Assembly: GCF_014207605.1 (NCBI RefSeq)
Contig: NZ_JACHHI010000003.1
Coordinates: forward strand, 124,001-188,000
Direction of reading: 5' to 3'
DNA length: 64,000 nt
From: Negativicoccus succinicivorans
GTDB lineage: Bacteria; Bacillota; Negativicutes; Veillonellales; Negativicoccaceae
The translations under genes and the position numbers were made by a program. Of this stretch, positions 52,452-61,313 are shown in pieces. Each line of letters starts with the position of its first letter. Position 1 is the first letter of the stretch. The notes under the pieces are model-generated. The model worked only from the letters and a program-made list of their open reading frames with translations, was not told where the DNA came from and ran no database searches.

Positions 52452-53139
52452 GGGCATCCTCCTACCTTTCCCAATCATGATTAAAAGGTATACTTCTTAT
52501 GCGATTTATTATATTATCCGTAAATACCTCGGTCAACACCTAATTTACAAGCATTTTGCAGGGTTTTGGTATTTTGTATACAGAAAAACAACGGCGTATT
52601 TTAGAATTTTTTGCAAAACTCCCGCCGTTAGGGAGATCATTGCTGTTTCCTGAAAAATGATGCAAAAATAAAATACAAAAACAGCTTGCTTTCATCGCAA
52701 TATCGTGTACACGATTTTAAAATTAGCATAGCCTATTCAATTTTTCGTATACTCTTTTTTCTGGCATCTCGAAAAAACGCTCTCCTTTTTGCCGTCACTT
52801 TTTTCAGCAGCATACGGTTTCACATCGCTGCCGTAAAATGCGCAAAATTTGCATTTATTTTCCCTTTTTGTCTGTTTTGTATCTTCTGCTATTCAAATTT
52901 TATTTTCTTTCCTTATTTTGCCTTTCATTTTTGCAGCCATGTGTCGGTTTCACGAAAATTTTCGTCGGCTGTTTGGCGCGCGTCATAAAAACTTTTTAAT
53001 TCATTTCCTTGAAGTATACAAATTTTTAAAATAAAAATTTTATGTCGGCACCTTTTAAAAAAATTTCGTCGACCGGAAATAAAAACAGAAAATTTTTCCG
53101 CAATATTTTTGACCAATAAAAAAGACCGCAAAGCGGTCT
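52452..53139. other. AT-rich intergenic region, 688 bp
   Basis: The longest gene-free stretch in the window, clearly more AT-rich than its surroundings. It contains the liv promoter at its left end and the terminator of the M23 gene at its right end. Two 14-bp palindromes are present: ATCGTGTACACGAT (52702-52715) and ACGAAAATTTTCGT (52952-52965). The short open frames here are Phe-rich and lack ribosome binding sites. I found no good DnaA-box cluster and no known RNA gene. Confidence 0.6.
52508..52536 (-). promoter_or_regulatory. Promoter of the liv operon
   Basis: TTGACC (52531-52536) and a perfect TATAAT (52508-52513) are 17 bases apart, followed by a 57-base leader to the livK2 start. No other strong promoter is seen before livF, so all six liv genes may depend on it. 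Confidence 0.85.
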
Positions 53140-53140
53140 T
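53117..53140 (-). terminator. Terminator after M23 peptidase gene
   Basis: AAGACCGC/GCGGTCTT stem with AAA loop, followed on the minus strand by a T-run; it touches the stop codon of the M23 gene. Confidence 0.87.
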
Positions 53141-54030
53141 TACTTTTTTGTCGGTAAAAACAACATCGGATCAACCGGCACGCCATCAACACGTACCTCG
53201 TAATGAACGTGACTGCCGGTGCTGCGCCCGGTGCTGCCCATGAATGAAATTACGGTACCCGTCTGCACCTTGTCGCCGACTTCGGCGATAATCAGCGAGT
53301 TATGTCCGTAACGCGTGACGATGCCGCCCGGGTGCGTGATTTCCACCATATAACCGTAGCCGCCGGCCCAACCCGCCGCGGTGACAGTCCCGTTCGCGGT
53401 GGCCTGTATCGGAGAGCCGTAATCGCCGGCGATATCTACCCCTTCATGAAAACCTATGCCGTCGCCGAACGGATCGTTTCGCCAACCGAAACTGCTGGAA
53501 ACATATCCCTGCGCCGGCCAAATCGAGGGCGTATCACTGGTCGCGCCGTCATTCGGTATAGGGTGATATACGGGCGTAAGGTCAATTCCTTCCGCCAACG
53601 ATTGCCGTAACATCACAAGCGAGTTGAAGCGCTGCTCGGCATGCGTGGAAAGCGCGGTAATGCGTTCCAACAGCGCCCCCGGCGTTACCGCCTGCGTCGC
53701 TGCCGGCTCACGTGCCACAGTACCGCCGTCACCTTGCGGCGCGGTTCCCGCCTGCGAGCCTTGGATCATTTGACGTACTTCCGCATCCAACGCATCTAAA
53801 CGCTGCATTTTAGTTTGCAGCTCGGTCAGTTTTTGGTTGGCGATTTCTACCTGCCGCTGATGCAGCTCATTTTCCTCGCGCAACCGATCCACTTCCCAAT
53901 GCTGGTAGTATCCCCAACCGATCATCGTTAACGCGGCAAGCAACACGATGATTTCCGCCACCACCAAAGTATAAAACCATTTTTTGCGCATGGTCCACGT
54001 GACGGTGTCGGACGTTTGGAATGATTTCAT
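53140..54030 (-). CDS. M23 family metallopeptidase, membrane-anchored
   Basis: A 296-aa protein with a cytoplasmic N-terminus, a membrane helix (about 19-41), a coiled coil (45-90), a Gly/Ala/Pro-rich linker, and a C-terminal LytM domain. Zinc ligands are H195 and D199 (HEGVD), and H276 in HVHYE (274-278); H243 is the other catalytic His. It is thus predicted to be an active peptidoglycan endopeptidase, unlike degenerate LytM regulators. It overlaps the DUF4446 gene by 4 bases (ATGA) and likely acts in wall remodelling. Confidence 0.88.
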   Translation of the reverse strand: MKSFQTSDTVTWTMRKKWFYTLVVAEIIVLLAALTMIGWGYYQHWEVDRLREENELHQRQVEIANQKLTELQTKMQRLDALDAEVRQMIQGSQAGTAPQGDGGTVAREPAATQAVTPGALLERITALSTHAEQRFNSLVMLRQSLAEGIDLTPVYHPIPNDGATSDTPSIWPAQGYVSSSFGWRNDPFGDGIGFHEGVDIAGDYGSPIQATANGTVTAAGWAGGYGYMVEITHPGGIVTRYGHNSLIIAEVGDKVQTGTVISFMGSTGRSTGSHVHYEVRVDGVPVDPMLFLPTKK

Positions 54031-54542
54031 ACCGTTCCTTTCTCCGGTCCGCCGCCCCGTTCAAGCGCACGTGCCAAGCTGTCTTCTTCTTCTCTGCTGG
54101 GACGGGATAAATAGCGGCCGGCGCGAACTTCCTTCGCGTAGACGCGCGTTTCTTCCGAGCCGCTGATCGCGGACACCGTGACCCCGTTACCCCGTCCGTC
54201 AAGCATGGTCAGGGAAAAGCTGTCCTGCTGACCGTTGGCGGCAAAGGCATTGTACTGAACAAAACCGATTTGCTGTAATGCGGCATGTTGTACACGCGAA
54301 AGATTTTCCTGCGCCGCGCCCATCGCGCTGATGGATGCGCCCAGTTCGCGCAATTCACGAACTTCCGTCGCAAGTTTACGTTCCAGAGTGTTACCGTCTT
54401 CGCCGCGCATGAAAAGATTATATTTTTGTCGTAATTGACGCATTTGCGTATATAAAACGAGTACATAAACTAATATTATAACGAGCAGGGCAATTAATAC
54501 GCCGAGCATAATCGTACCCGTCGTCTCCGTCAACCAAGCCAT
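54027..54542 (-). CDS. DUF4446 family membrane protein
   Basis: A 171-aa protein with one N-terminal helix (about residues 10-31), a coiled coil (MRQLRQKYNLFMRG ... LERKLATEVREL), and the DUF4446 core IGFVQYNAFAANGQQDSFSLT and LDGRGNGVTVSAI, ending RAGRYLSRPSREEEDSL. The family is usually encoded next to parB in Firmicutes, but its role is unknown. AGGAGG precedes the ATG; a perfect parS lies immediately upstream. Confidence 0.88.
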   Translation of the reverse strand: MAWLTETTGTIMLGVLIALLVIILVYVLVLYTQMRQLRQKYNLFMRGEDGNTLERKLATEVRELRELGASISAMGAAQENLSRVQHAALQQIGFVQYNAFAANGQQDSFSLTMLDGRGNGVTVSAISGSEETRVYAKEVRAGRYLSRPSREEEDSLARALERGGGPEKGTV

Positions 54543-54551
54543 ACTTCCTCC

Positions 54552-54567
54552 TGTTTCACGTGAAACA
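54552..54567. other. parS site 2 (perfect consensus)
   Basis: TGTTTCACGTGAAACA matches the Bacillus/Firmicute parS consensus at all 16 positions. It lies in the gap between parB and the DUF4446 gene, touching the parB stop codon (54568). Confidence 0.92.
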
Positions 54568-55443
54568 TTATTTCAATAAGGTTAAAAGCCGCTCCAGCTC
54601 ATCCCAGTTCGCATACGGAATGCGAATTTCACCATGCGTCTTGCTGCCGCTGCCCTGCGCGGTAATATCTACTTTCGTCCCGAGCAATAAGGTCAGCTCT
54701 TCACTTTCCGCATCGAGATAAGCCTCGACGTTCGCATCTGCTTTTTTGGTTTTTTTCTGTTTCTGGGATTTCGCGGCCGGCGTTTTGGCTTTCGCAAGTA
54801 ACGCTTCTACCTGGCGCGCGCTTAAACCTTCCGCGGCAATTTTTTGCGCCCAGCGCACCTGCGCATCCGGATCCTCTACCACCAATAAAGGCCGCACTTG
54901 TCCGACAGTGAGTTCGCGACGCGCCAACAGCTCGCGTACAAAATCCGGCAATTGGAGAAGCCGCATCATATTGGTAATATACGGACGGCTGCGGCCGACT
55001 TTAGTCGCAATCTGCGCCTGCGTCAGAGAAAATTCATCGCGCAGACGATAGTATGCCGCCGCTTCTTCAATCGGATTTAAATCTTCACGTTGCAAATTTT
55101 CGATTAACGCGACCGCGGCCAGCGCTGTATCGTCGTAATCACGAATGATTGCCGGCACGGTGCGAAGTTTGGCAATTTTAGCGGCGCGCAAACGCCGTTC
55201 TCCCGCGACCAGTTGGTAGCCGTCCTCGGCCTTCATCACAATGAGCGGCTGAATAATGCCGTACTCTTTAATCGACGCGGCCAAGTCGTTCAGTTCATTT
55301 TCGGCAAATTTCTGACGGGGTTGCTGCGGATTCGGCACAATCTCCGTGAGCGAAATTTCCTGCACCGCGTTTTGCGCCACCGACTCGCTACCAGGAAGCA
55401 ACGAATCCAGGCCACGGCCCAGCTTCATGCCTTTTTTAGCCAC
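54568..55443 (-). CDS. parB: Chromosome partitioning protein ParB (Spo0J-like)
   Basis: A 291-aa CTP-dependent DNA clamp. N-terminal LGRGLDSLLPG, box I VAGERRLRAAKIAKL (CTP site), box II ENLQREDLNPIEEAAAY, and the helix-turn-helix TQAQIATKVGRSRPYITNMM that reads parS. A C-terminal dimer domain ends WDELERLLTLLK. The start is GTG at 55443 with GGAGG 9 bases upstream, overlapping parA by 8 bases. Three parS sites lie within 10 kb. Confidence 0.95.
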   Translation of the reverse strand: MAKKGMKLGRGLDSLLPGSESVAQNAVQEISLTEIVPNPQQPRQKFAENELNDLAASIKEYGIIQPLIVMKAEDGYQLVAGERRLRAAKIAKLRTVPAIIRDYDDTALAAVALIENLQREDLNPIEEAAAYYRLRDEFSLTQAQIATKVGRSRPYITNMMRLLQLPDFVRELLARRELTVGQVRPLLVVEDPDAQVRWAQKIAAEGLSARQVEALLAKAKTPAAKSQKQKKTKKADANVEAYLDAESEELTLLLGTKVDITAQGSGSKTHGEIRIPYANWDELERLLTLLK

Positions 55444-56197
55444 GCCGCAACACCTCCTGCGCCAATTCGCGATACACTTCCGCACCTTTGGATTTGCCGT
55501 CATAAAGAATGATCGGCTCGCCGTAGCTCGGCGCTTCACTCAATCGCACATTGCGCGGAATCAGCGTGCGGTAGACTTTTTCGCCGAAATGTTTTTTGAC
55601 TTCATCGGCCACCTGTAAAGACAAATTGGTGCGACCGTCAAACATCGTCAATACAACGCCTTCCAAATGCAAGCTCGGATTCCAGTTGCCCGAAACCGAA
55701 CGGATCGTCTGCAAAAGCTGCGCTACCCCTTCCAATGCGTAGTATTCGCACTGAATGGGCACCAGTACCGATCCCGCCGCGACTAACGCATTCACCGTCA
55801 AAAGTCCCAGCGAAGGCGGGCAGTCGATCAAGATATAATCGAATTTCTTTTTTAATTTACCTAAGGCGTCACGCAATTTTGTTTCACGTGAAACCATGTT
55901 GACCAATTCGACTTCCGCGCCGGCCAATGCGATCGTCGCGGGCAAAACGGACAATCCCTCCACGGCGGTCTTCACGCATGCTTTTTTGGCGGCCGCGCCT
56001 TCGATCAGCACTTCATACCCGGAACTTTCGATTCGGTCTTTGTCGATCCCCAGGCCGCTGGTCGCATTTCCCTGCGCGTCCATATCCACTAACAGTACGG
56101 CTTGACCGGCTTCCGCCAGGCAGGCCGCCAGGTTTACGGCGGTCGTCGTTTTGCCCACGCCGCCTTTCTGATTCATGATGGCAATAATTTTGCCCAC
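55436..56197 (-). CDS. parA: Chromosome partitioning ATPase ParA (Soj-like)
   Basis: A 253-aa deviant-Walker ATPase: NQKGGVGKTTTAVNLAA (K11, K16), LLVDMDAQGNATSGLG, DYILIDCPPSLGLLTVNALV. The start is GTG at 56197 with GGAGG spaced 7 bases. It works with ParB to segregate the origin region. A parS site lies within the gene at 55880-55895. Confidence 0.95.
   Translation of the reverse strand: MGKIIAIMNQKGGVGKTTTAVNLAACLAEAGQAVLLVDMDAQGNATSGLGIDKDRIESSGYEVLIEGAAAKKACVKTAVEGLSVLPATIALAGAEVELVNMVSRETKLRDALGKLKKKFDYILIDCPPSLGLLTVNALVAAGSVLVPIQCEYYALEGVAQLLQTIRSVSGNWNPSLHLEGVVLTMFDGRTNLSLQVADEVKKHFGEKVYRTLIPRNVRLSEAPSYGEPIILYDGKSKGAEVYRELAQEVLRRG
55880..55895. other. parS site 3 (inside parA)
   Basis: TGTTTCACGTGAAACC matches the parS consensus at 15 of 16 positions. 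Placement inside parA/soj is typical; Bacillus has parS within spo0J. Confidence 0.88.
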
Positions 56198-56204
56198 CGT
56201 GGCA

Positions 56205-56260
56205 CCTCCATTTCTATTCGTACTTTATAGTATATCACACTGATCGACAGTGCTTTGTCA
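56205..56260 (-). promoter_or_regulatory. Possible parAB promoter
   Basis: In minus orientation a TTGACA (in CTTTTGACAAAGC, about 56250-56260) precedes GTGTGATATACTATAAAG. No arrangement gives a 17-base spacer with a good -10; the best is about 19 bases to GATATA. The boundaries are approximate. Confidence 0.4.
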
Positions 56261-56291
56261 AAAGTCGATTTGTTTTTTCTTCCGCCCGCAT

Positions 56292-56321
56292 AAAAAAAGA
56301 CCGTCCGCGGACGGTCTTTTT
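56292..56321 (-). terminator. Terminator after ppk2
   Basis: A perfect 18-bp palindrome (56299-56316, GACCGTCC arms) flanked by A- and T-runs at the ppk2 stop codon. It separates ppk2 from parAB. Confidence 0.9.
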
Positions 56322-57217
56322 TATCCGAATAAATCTTCCAGGGTCATGTTTTTGTCTTTCGCCAAGACTTTTTGCCAGTGCTCCAAATGTTCCTTTTCCG
56401 CGCCGGATAGTGCCGGGAATTGCGGATCTAATTGTTTCAACAGCTGTAAAGTCGCCTGCGCCGCCAAGTAACGTGTGTACCATTTCTTATCCGCCGGCAA
56501 GATATACCAGGGCGCATACTTCGTTGACGTAGCCTGAATCATATCCGCATACACATGCTGATAATTGTTCCAATACTTGCGTTCATTGATATCGGCCATG
56601 GAAAATTTCCAATTTTTTTCCGGCCGTTTGATTCGATCAATCAGCCGCTCCGCCTGCTCTTCTTTCGAAACGTGTAAGAAAAATTTCAGCATAAAGTAGC
56701 CGTTTTCATGCAAGTAACGCTCCCAATCATTGATTTGGCGAAAGCGTTCCTGCCAAAACTCCTTGTCGATTTCGACATCGCTGCCCGGAAAGTTTTGATC
56801 TTTCAATAAATTATGAACGCGCGTAACGATGACGTCTTCATAATGGGAGCGATTGAAAATGCCGATTTCGCCGCGCCGCGGTAAAGCCCGATTGACGCGC
56901 CAGAGATAGTCGCGATCCAACTCTTCGCTCGACGGCTGTTTAAAGGTGGCGACCCGTACGCCTTGCGGATTAAGAACGGTGTAGACATGCTTGATGAGAC
57001 CGTCTTTACCCGCCGCATCCATCGCTTGCAAAACGACGATAATGCCATGTTTATTTTCTGCATAAAGCCGTTCCTGGTAAACCTTCAGTTTTTCCAACAC
57101 TTCCGGAAACAGTTCTTCTTTTACCGTCTGTTTATCCGCTTCTTTCGGGGGAGCCGTCGGAATATTTTTCAAATCCAACTTGTCTTTATGATGCACGAGA
57201 TACCGTTTGACGTCCAT
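56321..57217 (-). CDS. Polyphosphate kinase 2 family protein
   Basis: A 298-aa PPK2 enzyme that moves phosphate between polyphosphate and nucleotides. Walker A is VVLQAMDAAGKDGLIKHV, the lid region FKQPSSEELDRDYLWRV, Walker B GEIGIFNRSHYEDV, then ERLIDRIKRPEKNWKFS and WYILPADKKWYTRYLAAQ. Whether it uses AMP, ADP or NDPs cannot be told. AGGAGG precedes the ATG. It sits between rsmG and parA, with its own terminator, so it interrupts the usual rsmG-parA neighbourhood. Confidence 0.9.
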   Translation of the reverse strand: MDVKRYLVHHKDKLDLKNIPTAPPKEADKQTVKEELFPEVLEKLKVYQERLYAENKHGIIVVLQAMDAAGKDGLIKHVYTVLNPQGVRVATFKQPSSEELDRDYLWRVNRALPRRGEIGIFNRSHYEDVIVTRVHNLLKDQNFPGSDVEIDKEFWQERFRQINDWERYLHENGYFMLKFFLHVSKEEQAERLIDRIKRPEKNWKFSMADINERKYWNNYQHVYADMIQATSTKYAPWYILPADKKWYTRYLAAQATLQLLKQLDPQFPALSGAEKEHLEHWQKVLAKDKNMTLEDLFG

Positions 57218-57258
57218 GGGCCTTCCTCCTCACTCTAATCTCAATTATTGTCACTTAT

Positions 57259-57264
57259 ATTATA
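57259..57264 (-). promoter_or_regulatory. Possible promoter of ppk2
   Basis: A perfect TATAAT on the minus strand overlaps the rsmG stop codon, 41 bases before the ppk2 start. No good -35 is seen. Confidence 0.45.
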
Positions 57265-57994
57265 AAGGTTGCTTCGCTGCTTTGCCCGGCGCGCGCGGAA
57301 AACGTTTCGGCGTTGCCTGTACTTTTTGAATAATGCAGAGCACGCGCTCATCAAACCATTCGCCACGCTGCAGTTTGCGCACTTCGCACAACGTACCGCC
57401 AAGCTCCCGAATGGCACGTTGCGCAGCGCTCGCTTCCTCCGCGCCCTTCGGCCCTTTCCAGGCCAAAAAATAGCCGCCTCGGGCGACAAAAGGCAACGCC
57501 CATTCGCAGAGCACGCGCAAATCGGCGACGGCCCGCGACGTCACCACCGCAAACTGTTCGCGATATTCTTTCGCCTGCCCGGCAAATTCGGCGCGCTCAT
57601 GGAGAATCTGCACATTCACAAGGTCGATTGTTTGCGCGGCGTCAGCGACAAAGCGCAGCTTCTTGCCGACGGAATCAAGCAGCGTCCACTCGACATCCGG
57701 CGTAAGAATCGCCAGCGGGATGCCCGGAAAGCCGCCGCCCGTACCGAGGTCAAGCGCGCGTGAGCGCGCCGGAAAATACGCGGGATCATAGCCCAGCCAC
57801 GAATCAATATAATGCTTCGCCAAAAATTCCTGCGGTTCGGTGATAGAAGTCAAGTTCATCACACGATTTTGCTCGATTACCGCCGTATAATACGCCGCAT
57901 ATGCCTGACTTTGTTCCGGCGTCAAGGCGATTCCCAGCGACTTTGCCGCCGCTGCTATTTGTTCCGAGCTGAGCGTTGCCGTTTCAAGCATCAT
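57260..57994 (-). CDS. rsmG: 16S rRNA (guanine527-N7)-methyltransferase
   Basis: A 244-aa SAM methyltransferase with RsmG features: NRVMNLTSITEPQEFLAKHY, ALDLGTGGGFPGIPLAI (SAM site), LLDSVGKKLRF and VTSRAVADLRVLCEWA. Two adjacent ATGs occur; the first, at 57994, has GGGAG 6 bases upstream. It overlaps mnmG by 11 bases. Confidence 0.95.
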   Translation of the reverse strand: MMLETATLSSEQIAAAAKSLGIALTPEQSQAYAAYYTAVIEQNRVMNLTSITEPQEFLAKHYIDSWLGYDPAYFPARSRALDLGTGGGFPGIPLAILTPDVEWTLLDSVGKKLRFVADAAQTIDLVNVQILHERAEFAGQAKEYREQFAVVTSRAVADLRVLCEWALPFVARGGYFLAWKGPKGAEEASAAQRAIRELGGTLCEVRKLQRGEWFDERVLCIIQKVQATPKRFPRAPGKAAKQPL

Positions 57995-59870
57995 AGTTGA
58001 CTCCCTGGCGCCGTTGTTGCTCCAAATAAATCATCAACACGGTAATATCCGCCGGCGAAACGCCGGAAACACGCGAAGCCTGACCTAATGTGGCCGGCTT
58101 GATCTGCTGCAACTTTTGCCGCGCTTCGATCGAAATGCCGCGCAACGTATCGTACGGCAAATCGTCCGCGAGTTGCGTTGTTTCCATTTTCTGTTGGCGG
58201 CGAATGCGTTCCTGCTGTTTTGTAATATAACCTTCGTACTTGGTCGAAACAGACAGCTCTTCCCGTACATCAATGCCCGGATCGTCCCACCCGAGTAAAT
58301 GCGCGATATCCCTGTACGAAATCTCCGGTCGCCGCAATAATTGCGCGGCGGTCGTGCCGGTTTTCAGCGCGGCGCTTCCCAAACTCGTGAGATAGGCATT
58401 CGTTTCCGCTGTCGGTGTAAGCATCGTTTCGCTCAACTTTCGATGCCCTTCTTCCACTGCGGCGCGTTTCGCTTCATACCGCGCCCAACGCTCGTCACTT
58501 ACTAAACCGAGTGTACGCCCGAGCGGCGTTAAACGCAAATCCGCATTGTCTTGTCGCAATAACAGACGATATTCACTGCGGCTCGTCATCATGCGATACG
58601 GTTCATTCGTACCCTTCGTCACCAAGTCGTCAATCAGCGTGCCGATGTAGGCTTGCGCGCGCGTCAGCGTAAACGGTTCTTTACCGAGTACATAATGCGC
58701 CGCGTTAATGCCGGCGATGAAACCCTGCGCCGCGGCTTCTTCATAACCCGATGTTCCGTTGGCCTGGCCGGCGGAAAAAAGTCCGTCGCATTTTTTATAA
58801 CGCAAGCCCGCCGTCAGCTGCAACGGGTCCAGGCATTCATATTCAATCGCGTACGCCGGACGCATGATTTCGACATGCTCCAAGCCGGGAATCGTACGCA
58901 AAAAAGCATACTGCACGTCCATCGGCAGCGATGTCGACATGCCCTGGACATACATTTCGTTCGTTTCCAAACCTTCCGGCTCGATGAAAAGTTGATGCCG
59001 TTCTTTATCCGCAAAGCGCACCACTTTATCTTCAATCGAAGGACAATAGCGCGCGCCGACGCCGTGCACCAGCCCCGCATATAAAGGAGCTCGCTCTAAG
59101 TTGGCGCGAATAATCGCATGCGTTTCCGCATTGGTATAAGTCAACCAGCAACAAGTCGCGTTGCGGTCTTTGCGTTCGGATAAAAAGGAAAATGTGTGAA
59201 AATCCCTGTCGCCGTCCTGACGTTCCATGCGTTCAAGTGACAGCGTACGCAGATCGACTCGGCTCGGCGTGCCCGTTTTGAAACGACGCAGTTCGACGCC
59301 ATGCTCTCGCAATGAATCGGCAAGTTGCAAACTCGCGCGGTAGCCGTTCGGACCGCCGCTGTACTTATGCGTTCCGATCAGGATTTCACCTTGTAAATAC
59401 GTCCCTGTCGCCAAGACAACCGCTTTTGCGCGATACGCTTCATCCAGCTCCGTTTTAATGCCGGTTACGCGACCGTCCTCCACCAGAAGATCTGTTACCA
59501 TTAATTGCTTGACGTCCAGACGCGGTTCGTTTTCAACGATTTGTTTCATGCGGCGATGGTACGCGTTTTTATCATTTTGCGCGCGCAATGCATGGACGGC
59601 CGGACCTTTGCCCCGGTTGAGCATGCGCATCTGAATCGCCGTTTCATCGGCGACTATCCCCATCTGTCCGCCCAACGCGTCCAGCTCCCGTACGAGCTGG
59701 CTCTTACCCGGACCGCCGATCGCCGGATTGCACGGCATCATCGCGATATTTTCCAAACTGATCGTGCACAATAATGTGCGCGCGCCCAAACGCGCCGCGG
59801 CAAGGCCCGCTTCACAGCCCGCATGGCCGGCGCCGATTACGATCACGTCGTAACTTGCTACTTCGTACAT
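57984..59870 (-). CDS. mnmG: tRNA uridine-5-carboxymethylaminomethyl modification enzyme MnmG
   Basis: A 628-aa FAD enzyme that, with MnmE, makes cmnm5U34 in tRNAs. FAD motif VIVIGAGHAGCEAGLAAARLG, MMPCNPAIGGPGKSQLVREL, GPAVHALRAQNDK, MRPAYAIEYECLDP and GTSGYEEAAAQG are typical. The start is ATG at 59870 after AAGGGGAAG; the upstream in-frame extension to 59915 belongs to the end of mnmE. Confidence 0.96.
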   Translation of the reverse strand: MYEVASYDVIVIGAGHAGCEAGLAAARLGARTLLCTISLENIAMMPCNPAIGGPGKSQLVRELDALGGQMGIVADETAIQMRMLNRGKGPAVHALRAQNDKNAYHRRMKQIVENEPRLDVKQLMVTDLLVEDGRVTGIKTELDEAYRAKAVVLATGTYLQGEILIGTHKYSGGPNGYRASLQLADSLREHGVELRRFKTGTPSRVDLRTLSLERMERQDGDRDFHTFSFLSERKDRNATCCWLTYTNAETHAIIRANLERAPLYAGLVHGVGARYCPSIEDKVVRFADKERHQLFIEPEGLETNEMYVQGMSTSLPMDVQYAFLRTIPGLEHVEIMRPAYAIEYECLDPLQLTAGLRYKKCDGLFSAGQANGTSGYEEAAAQGFIAGINAAHYVLGKEPFTLTRAQAYIGTLIDDLVTKGTNEPYRMMTSRSEYRLLLRQDNADLRLTPLGRTLGLVSDERWARYEAKRAAVEEGHRKLSETMLTPTAETNAYLTSLGSAALKTGTTAAQLLRRPEISYRDIAHLLGWDDPGIDVREELSVSTKYEGYITKQQERIRRQQKMETTQLADDLPYDTLRGISIEARQKLQQIKPATLGQASRVSGVSPADITVLMIYLEQQRRQGVNYDA

Positions 59871-59880
59871 GTTCTTCCCC

Positions 59881-61263
59881 TTACTTGCCGACGCAAAAAC
59901 GTCGGAAAATTTCATCGGTAATACTTGCCTCCGGGTTCCGCCCGACGATCGCGCCCAACGCGTCCCAGGCCGCCCGTAAATCTTCCGTAATCAAATCTTC
60001 CATCAAACCTTCATGCAGACCCTGCTGCGCGGAACGCAAGGAAGCGAGCGCCCGACGCGCTAAATCCTCCTGGCGCACGTTCGTCAAAAGGACACTGTCC
60101 GCGCCGGCTTGCAGCCGGTGTTGCTCGACATAGGTCGCCAACGCGTTGCCGAGCTCGTCCATACCGGTGCCCGTACGCGCCGCGATCGCTACCTGCGGGA
60201 TAGCGCCGGTGAGCGCCTTCACCTCGGCAAGATCCGCCCGCAAAGGCAAATCCGTTTTATTTAAAAGTAAAATCGCCGCTTTGTTTTGCAAGGTCGCAAG
60301 CCATGCGCGCGTTTCCGCCGTCAGCGGCTGCGATGCATCCAGCACGGCGAGAATCAAATCCGCCTGCGCGAGTTCGCGGTGCGTACGCGCAATTCCCATT
60401 TGTTCAATTTGGTCGCTCGCTTCACGAATGCCCGCCGTGTCCACAAGCACCAGCGGAATGCCGTGAATCAGTGCCGATTCCGTAATCGTGTCGCGTGTCG
60501 TGCCGGGAATATCCGTCACAATCGCGCGCTCTTCCGCCAGCAATTGATTCAAAAGGCTTGATTTGCCCGCATTGGGTAAACCCGCGATAACGGTTTTTAA
60601 GCCCTCTTTCCAAACTTTTCCCGCCGCCGCGCGGGCGATCATCGCTTCCAATTCGATGATGATCGCGGTCAGCTTCGTATCAATTTCTGCCGGCGTCAGT
60701 TCCGCCAAATCCTCTTCAGGATAATCAATGACCGCTTCCAACGAAGCCACGAGTTCGGTCACCGCCGCGCCGGTCGCTTCCACCCAGCGGGAAAGCTTCC
60801 CCGTCAGTTGGCCGACCGCCACGCCTAAGCCGACTTCGCTCTTCGCGGTAATAATATCATCCACCGCTTCCGCCTGCGTCAAATCAATACGCCCGTTCAA
60901 AAAGGCGCGTTCGGTAAATTCACCGCGTTCCGCCAAGCGCGCGCCCGCTTGGAGACAAAGCTGCAAGCTGCGCTGCAACACCAACATCCCGCCGTGCAGT
61001 TGCAACTCCACGACATCTTCACCCGTATACGAACGCGGCGCGCGCATGACGAGCAAAATGCCTTCGTCCATCGTTTGTCCGTCCGCTACGATATGACCGT
61101 AATGCGCCCGAAAACCGCGCGCCTGACTCCAGTCGAGCGGCGTGTACGGCCGAAAAACGCGCGCGGCGAGCGCCAGCGCCTCCGGCCCGCTGATCCGGAT
61201 AATACCGATTCCGCCCGTGCCGAACGGCGTTGCGATCGCGGCAATGGTATCTTCGTTATACAT
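59881..61263 (-). CDS. mnmE: tRNA modification GTPase MnmE
   Basis: A 460-aa dimeric GTPase: N-terminal DTIAAIATPFGTGGIGIIRI (formyl-THF domain), GLPNAGKSSLLNQLL (G1), TDIPGTTRDTI (G2), DTAGI (G3), NKTD (G4) and the C-terminal C-V-G-K with the catalytic Cys. AAGGAG precedes the ATG. It lies 10 bases upstream of mnmG. Confidence 0.96.
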   Translation of the reverse strand: MYNEDTIAAIATPFGTGGIGIIRISGPEALALAARVFRPYTPLDWSQARGFRAHYGHIVADGQTMDEGILLVMRAPRSYTGEDVVELQLHGGMLVLQRSLQLCLQAGARLAERGEFTERAFLNGRIDLTQAEAVDDIITAKSEVGLGVAVGQLTGKLSRWVEATGAAVTELVASLEAVIDYPEEDLAELTPAEIDTKLTAIIIELEAMIARAAAGKVWKEGLKTVIAGLPNAGKSSLLNQLLAEERAIVTDIPGTTRDTITESALIHGIPLVLVDTAGIREASDQIEQMGIARTHRELAQADLILAVLDASQPLTAETRAWLATLQNKAAILLLNKTDLPLRADLAEVKALTGAIPQVAIAARTGTGMDELGNALATYVEQHRLQAGADSVLLTNVRQEDLARRALASLRSAQQGLHEGLMEDLITEDLRAAWDALGAIVGRNPEASITDEIFRRFCVGK

Positions 61264-61279
61264 AATTCTCCTTAGAAAA

Positions 61280-61303
61280 AGAAAGACCGGGATCGCCCCG
61301 GTC
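61280..61303 (-). terminator. Weak intra-operon terminator between jag and mnmE
   Basis: GACCGGG/CCCGGTC stem with a 5-base loop followed on the minus strand by TTTCTTTTT. The interrupted T-run suggests partial read-through from jag into mnmE. Confidence 0.6.
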
Positions 61304-61313
61304 TGTAATGCGT

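Noticed and set aside
52686-53034. Plus-strand open frames in the AT-rich gap
   Set aside because: They are rich in Phe, Ile and Cys as expected from AT-rich random sequence, have no ribosome binding site, and show no recognisable domain.
52500-53110. oriC in the AT-rich gap near parAB
   Set aside because: I see no cluster of DnaA boxes; the nearest match (TTATCCGTA) has two mismatches and is single.
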